Source of the DNA: Plenodomus lindquistii
Lineage: Eukaryota; Ascomycota; Dothideomycetes; Pleosporales; Leptosphaeriaceae
NCBI GenBank assembly: GCA_025504975.1
Contig: JANUWI010000003.1
Coordinates: forward strand, 1,550,001-1,614,000
Direction of reading: 5' to 3'
DNA: 64,000 bases
Made by a program: the position numbers and the translations under genes. The notes beneath the pieces were generated by a model. The model did no database searches. It was not told the DNA's origin and worked only from the letters and a program-made list of their open reading frames with translations. Positions 33,572-45,225 of this stretch are shown piece after piece (position 1 is the stretch's first letter; each line of letters starts with the position of its first letter).

Positions 33572-33691
33572 AGCAAGAGATCCCATAGGTAAGCAAGAGA
33601 TCCCATAGGTAAGCAAGAGATCCCATAGGTAAGCAAGAGATCCCATAGGTAAGCAAGAGATCCCATAGGTAAGCAAGAGATCCGACAGGTA
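33572..33691. repeat. 20 bp minisatellite, six copies
   Basis: The unit agcaagagatcccataggta is repeated head to tail six times without gaps. The first five copies are identical and the last has two differences (ccgac for cccat). It lies ~150-270 bp upstream of the But2-domain gene. The perfect copies indicate recent slippage or unequal crossing-over, so the array may be length-polymorphic. Confidence 0.95.
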
Positions 33692-36600
33692 TGTCTCAGG
33701 CAGATATTGCCAAGATGGTCTTTACGATAAAAGCTTATCAGACGAGAGAACAAGCGTCACTGCAGGTGGTGCTTCGATGTAACTCGGGAACCTATTGTGT
33801 GGATGGTGTGCAGCGTTCACAAGGCGTGCTCAAAATGTTCGTGTTCCGCGGGTCAAGCCTACGTGGGAGCCTGTCTCATAGGTCGCACATTGAGTAAGCA
33901 CGACCAAGCCGAATGCTGAGGTTAAGCTGAGGGCCGGCTACCGAACCTCTTTGGTTCCAGCACATTCCTGAAGGACATAGGGGTGTGGTAGAAGTCCTCG
34001 GATCTTCTGACTCGAGCTGAGCTAAGGCGACCTGTTTGCCTTGTGTACTTATCGTGGCTGACTTGCGACATGGGTACAAGAGCTGTTGCATCGGAGCGAA
34101 CGACAATGCTGTACATGCGTGCTGCACCATTTGCCAAGTATAGTAATGCTAGTTATCGTTTTGCGTGAATCACCTGCCTGGAGAACGCTTGTCGTGTTGC
34201 CAGAGCACGTCGATAAGCTCACCAGGTTGCGAAGGCGAGGTCGTGATGCGTTCGCCGGAGCATTTGCGACACTGGACACGCGCAACTTTCATGTACAGGA
34301 TACCTCTTTGTCTGGTTCTTGCCGAAACGCAAGCAATAGTCCAGTAAGCCTTGCGCCTTGGCTGCAATGCCTGCTTCGTGAGCTGCTTCCAGAAACCTTC
34401 ATGCATTTCGCTGAGGAACAAGTCCAAGATGGGATCTCACGTTATCAGAACGATACTTTTATTCCAGTTGGGGAGGGTCCCACTCCATGAGAGTATTGAA
34501 TTAGAGGTTCGGCTAGACAAGTTCAGACTTAACCTGTGTAGGATTGGCCACGGGCAGGGAGCTGACACGCCCACGGCATCCCGGCGGTTCCCCGCTTCCG
34601 AAATTCTGCGTCTTACCAAACCAACGCTCTCACTTAGTGTATCAATTGCAATAAGCCATGAACCATAGTTTCGAATGTCGTCAGTGCATCAAAATAGAGA
34701 GATAGTATGATTGATTCAGCTTGAAGACTTGTCGTCAGTGGAAAACGCTTCGCCAGTAGCTTCCAGTCGAGCTGCCTTCAGCATCTGTCTACATACGGTT
34801 TCGAATTCGACGCCACGCGTTGACCGTGCGTTAATAAATACCAGCTTTCCATCAGCGCTGGGCCATGGATGTTCATCTATAGCCCCAGACCTCATCTAAA
34901 AACCATCTCCGCAGACTTTGTGGATCTCTTACACATTGGCAAACTTCCTGAGTTCATTTTTTTTAGTATGGTTGAAGTATTCATCCCCATTCTCTCGCTT
35001 AAACTTGAGACGCTTGACTGCTGATGCGATCGTTGTGTAATTGCAGAACTTAGAAGTCCCGATATTCACCATATTAATGTCCAGATCTAACTAGACCTAG
35101 CGCTGCTTGGTCTTGGGCCCTTGTTCTTCCTCTCTCGACTTGGGCGTGTTGATGCCTTTGAATTTGTTTACTGCAGTAACATCAAAGAAAAGTCGATTGT
35201 AAACTGCAAGGCTTCGGGCTTCCCGGCAGAACTATAGTATGGCTAGTATTGGCGTAGACGAGATCAGTTGGCCAAAGCGGTGAGGCCACTTCCGAACAAG
35301 CCGGACGTCAACGGTGCGCGGTGTCCTTCCAGATCTGCTCTCGGAGCTCTGGAGGAAGCCGTGGGAATGGATGAAAAGTGGTCATGGTGTAGGATAGCGA
35401 CTGAGTATGGTAGTGTTACGACCCGTAACCTCTAGGATGTTCCTAGCCGTAATAGGACTGGAGAATTTCAGCCTACGCAACGAGGGCGTGCGTTTAGTTT
35501 GCAGAGGGTCTAGTATGCAATAATTTCGCGTTTATAGCGTTGGTATGTTATATATGTGTGCATGTGCTAATTCTTCTTTAATAGCATTCTATGAAATCTT
35601 TGACGCTCTAGGCCTAAAGCTCATGCAGAAATCTGAGCTAAAGACGCTTACGCTGCTTCGGCATGACGCGATGCTGCTCAAGGCCTCACATTCGTATTTA
35701 GACAGGTTTTTAAAGCCGTCAATGAACTCACTTGCTGACTCAAGTTCGCTGTATACAGCGGAGGCGTGGAAGACATAGTACCTCTGCCAAGAAAGTAGCC
35801 ATTACTGCCCATGCGCTTCGCGTAACACTTCGTCTTTCTGTCATTCTCACGGAAACCGTGAAAGCCGGCCAGGCTTTGATGATTCATCTTTCTTGTCGCG
35901 TCTGCAGGGTACCTGGCATTCGGACATGACACCTATCGGCCCGCACACAATCGATCGGCAGCTAATAATTCTCCTTGCAATCGACCGGCAGCTAATAAAT
36001 CTCCTTGCAATCGACCGGCAGGAATGATTTTGCGGCAAATGCTGCAGACGCTCGAATCAGCATGTAACAAGGAGCTTGGACTGATACAGACAAATATTTT
36101 GTTCACGGTCTTTTTGAAAACGTCATCGAACTCGGTACACGATGGTAAATTCGACTCCAGAGGATGTTGTCTTGTTTGCCCACCGACGAAGGCTTTTTAT
36201 CACAGCCCAAGGTACATATGATTGGCGGGGTTCACTGCCGATGAGATGAGACCGGGGTATGTACTAGAAGCTGACACATCTTCCGTATCCATGGTCGCTA
36301 ACAATAGTTGCACAGTGGGGATGTGGACTTGCATATTCGAGACGACCATATTAATCTTCATCAACAATTGTTACAGCTGACATGACTGGCAGTATGCCAT
36401 ATGATGAAGATCTATTCAGAGCCGAATCAGCCGCGGAATTTGAGCGACTTGCCTCCCTTGACGACCATACCAACAAGCTTATACATTACCCAAACTCATG
36501 TCACGCATTCTCCTCGTACACCCTGGGAAAAACGAAAACGAGGAGAACCATGTCTCAGCAACAGTAATGCTCATACTCATTTGCGGGTTGTCATTGCATT

Positions 36601-37113
36601 GCCTCGATCATGCAGTCATGACTGACCATCTACAGCGTAGCTGTCTGCCATCATGTCTGCCAGAATGAATCTTGTAGCTTCTATGACTATAGAGCCTATG
36701 CTTCGCGTGACCGATCGACGGAAGCGCCTGTGGGACCCGGTGAGCCACGACAGTGAAGTAAGCTGTTGCCACACAACGGGCTCGAGAAGCATACCGCAGG
36801 ATGTTGGTGGCTTACGAGGACGATTTTGAGGGTCGTACAGTCAGGAGGCCAGAGCTGTCGCTATCTCCAGCTTGTCCCTTCCGACTCTGAGCAGATCTTG
36901 CATGATTTTATTCGCAGAAACAAAGACTTCGCGCGATAGGCGATACCACATTCTATGATTTACTTTGAACTATCACGGGTCTAGCACAAGAACATTGAGC
37001 TGCTTCGTATGCAGGCAAGAATGCATCGTCCATTACACCTGATTGCATCCACCTCCGGGAAGTCGGTAACTACGTGACGACATAGTCTCATCTATGCAGC
37101 GGTGATTACTTTC
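33692..37113. other. Gene-poor stretch with decayed sequence
   Basis: About 3.4 kb without a supportable gene. A short minus-strand frame near 34730..34893 and a plus-strand frame 36382..36567 (PYDEDLFRAESAAEFERL, reminiscent of fungal transcription-factor tails) look like fragments of lost genes. The stretch also holds a 30 bp tandem repeat. None of these can be assigned with confidence. Confidence 0.4.
35948..36022. repeat. 30 bp tandem repeat, two and a half copies
   Basis: Units beginning caatcgaycggcagctaata and ending tctccttg repeat at 35948, 35978 and 36008. They differ at two positions, and the third copy is cut after cggcag. No function is apparent. Confidence 0.85.
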
Positions 37114-38198
37114 TTATACAGCAGGCACAACATCAACAAGCGCAAAGCCCTTCTTGTGCCCAAAGAACTGTCCTTTGACAGTTGCGAAAGCTGAGGCCAC
37201 GAACAGCCCGTCCGCTGGAATCTCCTGGTCTTTCCTCACACTGGTTACTTCCAGGAAATCTCCGTTATCAAATTCGAGAAACCACTTGGTTTGGTATGTG
37301 ACGTTGGTTGTTGGCGATGTCCATGCCTCGTTCGGGTCGGCGGTCGCTTTGAATCGTACTATTGTTAAGCCGTAGTCTGTACGAACAGTCGCAAAGCGGA
37401 GATGTTGCTCGGGATCCGAGTGGTCGGAGTGCCAAATGCTTGCTTTGACATTGGAGCCAGGGAAATGGATCCCGAACCAGGTGAATCCGCCGTCGGGGCC
37501 ACCATCACCGTATTGTCGATCGTACCACGTCATTGAGCGCTCCCCGTTAACCTGGTACAGCGAGTCACCGATAGACAACGTGCCCGAGGTTTGGGCACTT
37601 GGGAGTGACCATTGTGTAGTGCGACTTTTTCCCCAGTTGAAGATCCCTGTCCCGGCATTCAGAATCACCCTTGAGCTCGCTTTGACTGTCAAGTTGTACT
37701 TGTAGTAGTCGGTCGAACCAGCTGAAACAATGCTTGCAAGGTTATCTTCGGAATTGCTCGACAGCTCAAATCCTTCTCCCTTGATGCTCAGTTGACCATT
37801 TATTGATGTGGCATTCCCCTGAAGAGGAACTGTGGTTGAACTCATCCAAAAGATCTCCGGGTTCCCAACATCGAGCACAGAGGATCTGATGGTGATTTGG
37901 TTGGTAGGAAGTACGACGGCATGGGATATAACTACGAATTGGGTATCGTTGCCTGTAGTAAGGAAGTGAGATAACCAGTAGGAGTTGAAGCCTTCAGCAA
38001 CAACCTGGGTGGCAGGCAACGAGATTTGGGTTGCCAGATTATGCTGGCAGGTGATGTAAGTATTGATGTGTCCATGATACTTGTGAAGGGTAGGAGAAAT
38101 CTTACATCATATACTGTTGGTGAGTTGTCTGGAGAGAAATCATAGAGAGCACTACCCAGTGCTGTGAGCATTGATAGGAGTAGAGGAGCTTGATTCAT
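37114..38198 (-). CDS. Secreted kievitone-hydratase-like (AttH/lipocalin-type) protein
   Basis: Exon 1 (38106..38198, ATG at 38198) and exon 2 (37114..38043) with a 62 bp intron give 340 residues. A signal peptide (MNQAPLLLSMLTALGSA) and several N-glycosylation sites (NDT, NAT, NLT, NVT) indicate secretion. The body has AAGF-like EGFNSYWLSHFLTTGNDTQ near the start and the conserved SMTWYDRQYGDGGPDGGFTW and GSNVKASIWHSDHSDPEQHL segments of the fungal AttH/kievitone hydratase family. Kievitone hydratase of Fusarium hydrates the bean phytoalexin kievitone. Other family members act in natural-product pathways, so the substrate here is open. Its neighbours include a monooxygenase and a broken regulator gene. 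Confidence 0.75.
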
Positions 38199-39409
38199 GG
38201 TTATCGAAGTGCGCTCACACGATGTCAAATGAGTAGTATGTCTCTCGTAGTAGGCAAAGCATCCCATGCCGCAAGCGCTTTTGAAGTATTCATACGAGAG
38301 CAATTCTTTGATTACTAAAGCGGGTACTCGGTAACTCGTACAGAGGCGATCGCTATTATTGAGTCCCCATATTAGGGCGTGCGGGTGGCTCGTGCGGGAA
38401 CTCATTGAACACGAGCGCCTTCGTAGACCGGATGGTGACTGTTCCTTGTACATACTACCTATAATATTTCTCATGAAGGATACAGTCGCCAGGGTGTAGG
38501 TCCGGCCAGTGCATCTTGTCTATGCCTCAACACAAATGGTTACAAAACCAGAGTCATTTTTGCAGCCTTAAGAAGAACATGACCTATGTACCGAGCAATT
38601 GAATTGACGTCTTGGCATGACCATGTCAGGGTTCATGAGATCGGCCTGTGGGCCATGGGCTGAATGTTCATTATTGGGTTCTTTGCCGAAATGTGGGTGG
38701 GTTCATCAGCTATAGCGTGGGTTCATTACCGGAATAATGTCCAACGGGCGGCGCATTCGCAGTTCTCAGATGTAACACGCATAAAGTAAAAGACACGCAA
38801 CTAGGGATGTTGTATTTCTCGATTTTCGGGAAATTCTGAGAAGTACATACTTTACGTATATATACAGTACTTCTCGTATATGTCTTGGCACGCTAGTACA
38901 AGGATTAGTAAGCGCTTAAACCCTTTCACAGGCAATTACTTAGCTTTAGATATTACTAATAGGCTAAGCTTCCCTACATAATCTATATCTAGGCAGTTAG
39001 CAAAATATCAGCCTGGTATATCTCGTATATCTCCCCCAAATCTAAAGAAATACAGCCAAGAAATACAGAAATCTGTATTATACAGATCCCCACTTAACAA
39101 CTCTACACGCAACGCTTTTTTCTCTCAATTACAATAATAATAATATGTATAAATAGTGATACAATAAAATTAGATAAATTAAAAGATAAACAAGAAGAAA
39201 AGAAATATATCTATTTTAAAAAGATTTAACTATAGAATTAATAGTAAAAAGGTTTTCTAAGATACTGCAATTCATGTTTTTGAAATATGATATTTCAAAT
39301 GATTGAGGAAAGATTATAGTAAAATACGGCATTCAAGAAACTCGAGATAGTCTTTGATTCATTCATCATTCACCTCGCTTAGATTGGCGAGTCTGCCTAT
39401 CACGGCATT
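38199..39409. other. Intergenic, partly AT-rich region
   Basis: No gene. From about 38.8 kb the sequence becomes AT-rich and repeat-like, with a 9 bp inverted repeat (gagaagtac / gtacttctc, near 38838-38876). It looks like a decayed transposable element abutting the truncated transcription-factor gene. Confidence 0.45.
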
Positions 39410-40012
39410 ATGCTTGGAGGCTTACATGGCCTGTTGAAATTCATTCATTTGATCTCAGTACTTGCTGCCAGCTGGTTGAGAGAAGATGCCGTCGAAAGCG
39501 ATAGCATCACACAAGATCAAGATGGTGTGGCAAGGTCTCGACCTGTCTTTTTGGGCACATACAGGATACTAGATGGTTGGTCTTTGCCTCCCTTAGCAGA
39601 ACAAGCGAGCAATTCCAGCATCATCGCGCCCACAATTTGCGCCGCAGCTATCAGAAGTCGATACAAAGAGCGTCGCATTCCTGGAGAAGTCTATCGCCAC
39701 GCCATGTACATTTACCTATCTTCTTCGTTGGCTGGCCAAATCGGTACAGATCAAGATGTTCATGTATCGCTCCACACGCACGCATGCGCCATCCTGAGTC
39801 TTGCTACCACCCTCACAAAGCTATCATTTGATTACACCATGCTCTGGCCTTTTAGCATCTGTGGCTCATGCTTGACATCCAAGTCACACCAGGATTTTCT
39901 GCTCGCAGCTCTCGACTTCTCTCGATACCACATGGGTCATGTGAAGACGGCGTCGAACTTGCTGAGGATGCTGTGGAACGATCCGGATCCGAGAGCTTTT
40001 GGCCCTTATTGA
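39410..40012 (+). pseudogene. C-terminal remnant of a Zn2Cys6-type fungal transcription factor
   Basis: A 200-residue frame resembles only the last part of the fungal-specific transcription factor domain (Fungal_trans_2 type): GLLKFIHLISVLAASWL, then AAAIRSRYKERRIPGEVYR, HAMYIYLSSSL and the near-terminal LWPFSICGSCL with MGHVKTASNLLRMLWND. The Zn2Cys6 DNA-binding domain and most of the regulatory domain are missing. The frame opens only a few codons before this ATG, with AT-rich, repeat-like DNA upstream. It is therefore a 5'-truncated relic, probably non-functional, though the remaining frame is clean, which points to recent loss. Confidence 0.65.
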
Positions 40013-40239
40013 ATGTATTTTGTTATATGAAAAGCATAATATCAACTTTTGTACGTTATGATAGATAAAGCGCTTAATACCTCTAGGCAAGTAAGTAGAT
40101 CTTACACTCTGACTTGTGCATTAGCGCACGTTCTACTTTGTGCTCTTTCTGGGCTGATATCGGCAGGCTGAAGGGTGTAAGTCGTGTTAGAGTAAGTCGC
40201 ACCGTTACGATACGGACAGCATTCACTTGACCCGGACCG

Positions 40240-41993
40240 TCATGTGTCGCACTTTTGTTTCTCAACAACGAATCCTTCCCAGTCCGGTATTGCAGCCCTG
40301 CACGACCTGTCATACTCGACCAGGCCTTTCAAGTAATTCAACATCTCTCTCTTCTTCCCAGGGATGTTTGCGCCCATATACCAGCTGTCCGCCTCCTCGA
40401 ACACCAATATCTTGCTCGTTACTGCAATATCATCTGCCCACGCTTGTGCCGCTGCAGGCGTGGCATCGAGGTACTTGATGTTTTCCTCGCGCACCTTTTT
40501 GATCATGTCCACGACGATGTCGACCTGAACCTCAACTATCGTTGGTCCATTACCTAACGCAGTTGGCGCTTCATCACTATCAGCTTTATCATCTCGCTAT
40601 GTGCGCGATGCAGCTTACCCTGAGGCCCGTATACCATCCACATATTAGGATACCGAGGAGCCGCCAACCCCAGATGCGTTCGAACACCATCTTTCCACTG
40701 GTCTATCAAAGTCTTTCCATCAGTGCTTTCGATGCCCATTGTAGAGAATGCGCCTGTGTAATTGTCGAAGCCTGTCGCTAGTACAATGATATCAAGCGGT
40801 ATCTTTTCCCCTGCAACTTGCAGGCCTGCCTTTGTAAAGGTCTCAATAGGCGTCGCTTTCAGATCCACAATTCTGACATGATCTTGATCGCATATCTCGT
40901 AGTAATCCTGCTCAAGACCATTCCGTTTCGCTATGATGGGATGTGGTGGCTTGAGAGGCGCGAGGATATCTCGCTTCGCTGGATCCTGAATTCGCGCACG
41001 CGTTTTTCGGACCCAGTAGTCGTACACCATGCAGTTATCTTCGCGATCAACCAAGGCAGAGGGAAAGTTTCCACCTGCAAAGTTGAAGCCGCCGCGTTGA
41101 TACAGCTCTTCCAAAAACCTCTCCCTTTCCTCTTTCGGAAGCATCTGCGGTGATGGAGCAGGTGGTGGGTTGTATGGAAACCCGCTAAATGAATTCCGAG
41201 CAGCAGTTCTCAGCACGCTGTTCATAATCCCCTTCAGCGAATCCTGCTCCTCCAATGAGAGTTTCCGCTGTCTCATAGGTAGTGCCATGTTTGGCGTACG
41301 GATTAATGCCACGAGCTGTTTAGCTTCTCTTGCCATCTCCGGCACAATTTGGAGAGCTGTTGAGCCACTTCCAACGACTGCAACTCGTTTGCCGTGTGCA
41401 TCCACACCTTCCTTAGGCCACTGGCTAGAGTGCAATAGCATTCCAGTGTATTGGTCGAGGCCCTTCCAATCTGGCATATGTTGCTTGTAAGTCGAGCCTG
41501 TACACAGCAAAAGGTGCTTGCAGGTAGCTATGTGGCCTTGTTCAGTCTGCACGGTCCAGCGGCCTTGCTCGGCATCGAAGGTAGCCTTGTTTACCCGTGC
41601 ATTGAACGTGGAGTCCTTGCCAATGTTTAGAACTTCGTCGACATGATCGAAGTATGTTTGCAATTCCTGCCATCCGGGGAATCGTTCGGACCAGGTCCAT
41701 GTTTTGTATACTTCCGGAATGGAAAGTTGATAAAAGGGAAACTCCGAGTCGACTCGTGCTCCGGGATAGGTGTTGTTGCTCCATACACCGCCTAGCCGCC
41801 CAGTGCCTTCGAACAGATGGATTTTGAAACCTTCAGCGCGTAATCGCCATACTGCGTACACGCCACCGAATCCTCCGCCTACGACGAGGACGTCAACATC
41901 AACAGCTTTCCTGGCCGCCATTCTATCTTCTTCGCTGAACAATTGGAATGTGACAAGACTTGGTAGTGCATCCACCTGCAATATATGCTTCAT
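40240..41993 (-). CDS. Baeyer-Villiger-type flavin monooxygenase
   Basis: Exon 1 (40619..41993) and exon 2 (40240..40553), joined across a 65 bp intron (gtaagc...ttag), give 562 residues. ATG 41993 is the first in frame; a second at 41922 (MAARKAVDVDVLVVGGG) is equally likely. The FAD-binding GGGFGG (39-44), the type I Baeyer-Villiger fingerprint YTGMLLHSSQWP, the NADPH-binding VVGSGSTALQIV and the ATGFDNYTG motif are all present, so the enzyme looks complete. It inserts oxygen next to ketones using NADPH and FAD, in steroid, cyclic-ketone or secondary metabolism. Its position near a kievitone-hydratase-like gene and a relic regulator suggests a small, partly lost detoxification or metabolite cluster. 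Confidence 0.87.
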
Positions 41994-42789
41994 GTAAATG
42001 TGGCGATGACCAATACGCCCCGTCGCCCCATCGGCCCCTCAATACCGACGTAAGCATGTTGATATAACGTGCCGAGGTTATTCCCAGAGCTTTTGATCCA
42101 GTATTATCAAGTCGCTCAGCATAAGCATCCTATTTCATTGAGTCGTCTGGCAGTTACGCCCCGTAAGCACCATCAACGACAGTAAGCCCTACTTTCTCGG
42201 ATTTACCACTCCAGGTCTTACCGAATCGCACATGTTGGGAATTAATGACACCTTGTGCCGTGTATACATGATTGATGCAGCGATAGCGAATAAGGCTGGC
42301 GCTGGTGTTGCATTTTCGGTGATGGAGTGAGCGCTAAGCTCCCAGATACCGCAACGAATCTCTCCCCATGCTCAAGAAATATTGTCCTCTGTCAGGCCGG
42401 GAGTAGTTTGAGAGCTGACACATTTTAGTGAGTATGATTGAAAATACACAACGAATCGCTCGTTGAGGTGAATGCTAGGTGCGGGGTAAGGACCAACATT
42501 ATGGATTGAAGGAAGTCGTCTTCAAGATGTGACGAATGCGGGAACTAAGCTAGGCGTGTTATTCGGACAGGTGTATGGGTGTGGCCGGTCCACTGCGAGC
42601 AAAACTGATGAGGTGTAAAGGTCGTCTGGTCGCAGAGTATAGTTGTAACAACGGATGCACAATTTCAGATATCCAAGAGCTCTTTGATCACACACACAAG
42701 TGATCCGAGACAATCAAGAGATTCTTCCAGGTTCACTTCCCTGTTGCCGCGTGCGCAGTAGCATCACGAACAACAAAGCGGCAATCGTC
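41994..42789. other. Intergenic region
   Basis: About 800 bp between the monooxygenase gene and the PL11 pseudogene, with no supportable gene. The last ~70 bp may hold the decayed signal-peptide region of the lyase. Confidence 0.45.
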
Positions 42790-44478
42790 ACCTCGACCGA
42801 CGGAAAACGTTGGGCGAGGTATCGTCGCTGTTCGTCCCCAGAGCGACAGCGCTTTCATCAGCTGGCGACTACTTGGTCTTGCTGTTAAGGGACATCGTTC
42901 TTAATATCTATCGCTCAACGGATGGCGCCAACGCGACGGAATCCAATCTAGAGCCTCTTTATTTTGGTACGGATTATCTGGACTCCGGACCTGATCTCAG
43001 CCGATCCAACGAAGACTGGGTATCGGCAGTCATCGATGGAAACGAGCGATCGTCTGCCAATTCTAGCTACACGCTTCGGGCTGAAACTGAACAGGACCCT
43101 CTCATACGTGTTCCTATCAGATCAGGTGATCAGATCAAGTACGTGTGGATTGGCGATTTTGACAGAAGTGGCGAGTACGGCTACGTCTTCAACAGACATA
43201 AAGCCCATCGCATCAAAGAAAACATCGAACCAGGGTCAGCAGCCATTCACGTCGGTCTCGGGATGGCTAGACCGTGTACGATTTTGACAGGGATGTATCC
43301 GCTCAAGTCATCGTACACATAGCCAATGAAGTTGTGTGTGACGACGGAGCCATATTCGACGAGGTCGACGAGGGAAGCAACGACGACGAGCACTTCATCG
43401 CTCCCTAGACGGCCAAACAGGTGCTATTCGCGCGTTGATCCTTATTCCAAACGACTATATCGAGCACGGTCCTTTCACCGCACGTTTGGGCTTCGGTTAC
43501 CTCGAGGCACCACACTCCACATTGTAGGCTTCACGAAGAACCGCCATGACGACAAAGTCTTAGACCGGATCGTGGCCGCATGGGCCTTTCACGTCGCCAG
43601 ACTCAACCAAAAATGGCTTTGGGACGACCAAAACGCTGGTGCAGGATTTGACGGACACAACACGCGCATCCTTGATGTCGATGGCGACGACATTGATGAG
43701 GTTGGCGAAATGATGTTCCTACTCGAATGAAATGGAGCCATGCGCTACTCGCTCACAGACTCAGGTATCGGACACGGCGACCGTTGGCGATTCGCAAAGA
43801 TCGATCCAGAAAGAACGGGTCTGCAGGGTTACGGCGTCCAGCAAGATGACCCATTCAAATTGTGGGAGTGGCACTACGACGCACGCACAGGCGAGGAGGT
43901 ACTGTGAAAGCACTACGGCGACGTTGTTAGAGAGATTGGCCGACAAATGATTGGTGATATCGACCCCAACCAACCCGGCATGGAGTCCCGGAGTTCAGGC
44001 AGAAATGGACTGTACAACGCGCCCAGCAACTCCACCATCACCAATAGTAACGAACTTGCTCCCTGGGCACATCTAGGTCTCCGGTGGGACAATGACAACA
44101 CAATGGAGCTGTACAATGACGGCAAAAAGGAAAAATGGAACCCAGAGGCTCCTACTACATCATCCTAGTTACCCCTCGCCTGTTCCGCATCAGCGACTGG
44201 GGTGCAGTGAACGCTGTTGAAACCGATCCAGCTTTTCTAGGCGACATACTGGGTAATTAGAGGGAGGAGACCATTACAACGAATGAGGACATGAATGAGC
44301 TGATTATTTTTACTACCAATCAGCCCATGAAAAGGAGACTGTACATGCTGGCGCACAATCCAACTACCGGAGCGGAATGACGCTGAAGGGCTATCTGCAG
44401 AACGCCCATGTAGATTACTTCAACGAAAACCGTATGGAAACACCATCGCAGCCGAATCTTCGGTATGTAGGCGTCTGA
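42790..44478 (+). pseudogene. Rhamnogalacturonan lyase (PL11) pseudogene
   Basis: Family hallmarks occur in order but in shifting frames: ENVGRGIVAV and FISWRLLGL, then after a frameshift near 42880 IYRSTDGANATESNLEPL, PLIRVPIRSGDQIKYVWIGD and NIEPGSAAIHVGL. After further shifts come FDGHNTRILDVDGDDIDEVG, TGLQGYGVQQDDP, GDIDPNQPGME, GLYNAPSN and HLGLRWDNDNTMELYNDGK, with an end near 44478. TGA at 43728 and 43905 and TAG at 44166 and about 44258 interrupt it. The intact family cleaves the rhamnogalacturonan-I backbone of pectin outside the cell. Residual similarity runs over the full length, so the gene died relatively recently by small indels and point changes rather than by RIP saturation. 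Confidence 0.85.
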
Positions 44479-45225
44479 CTTGGACGATGGAAACTTTCGA
44501 CAAAGAGGGTTCCTGCCTCGGAGGATATGCGAAGTCCTATGGAGACTTTGTCAAATTACGTGAGGCTGATGCACGCCGATAGAAGATAGGAGGATGTAAC
44601 TCTAGGGCGGGATTCCAGGTACCCAGGTTCACGCAACGGGGAGCAGTATGAAAAATATACCATATGACCTGTAAGACACTGGGTTATCAAGGAGGAGGAG
44701 CCGTCATTCGAGTTTGATGTTCCCGCACAGACCATGTTGCTTAGCCAGCACGTCCCATGATTTTAAACAAGTTGACGGTCCGGATCTTTGACATTGAGCT
44801 GTGAGAAGAAAACCTATTGTAGCAGAAAAGCGCTGCAGGTTTACCACCAAACCCTGCCAACAGCGAGGGATCGGCAGTAACGTACCCAACGCGTATCTGT
44901 AGGCAGTCCAGGCGCCCATCATAGAGCCGCGCGAGTTGCAACCAGAATTGTGCCTCGCCTCCCCGTCACAGGAATACGAGAATGACGCGGTCTAATTTTA
45001 GCTTGCTAAGGCGGGGCACGATCGGTATTCAGGAGTCTTCGCCAGCCCTACCCCGTAATCACAGATTAGAAGTGGACCGTTATGCGTTGCGCACCTGTTA
45101 TAAGTATGCAAACAATCGCTGTTGCTTCCACCTTACTTGTCTTTCGTTTATCAGGTAAGGCCACATGATAGTCGTTGGCGATATTGTCGTTTCACTCAAC
45201 TATATTCATTAGTCTGCATTCAGTC
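44479..45225. other. Intergenic region
   Basis: About 750 bp with no gene seen; it should contain the promoter of the S9 peptidase gene. Confidence 0.5.

Noticed and set aside
33572..33691. Possible CRISPR-like array
   Set aside because: Units are contiguous with no spacers, and the genome is eukaryotic.
33460..33753. Minus-strand ORF with repeated PMGSLAYLWDLL-like units
   Set aside because: It is only the translation of the 20 bp minisatellite; no start context, conservation or flanking coding sequence.
34710..34899. Short frames on both strands near 34.8 kb
   Set aside because: About 60 codons, no upstream or downstream exons that extend them; at best a fragment of a lost gene.
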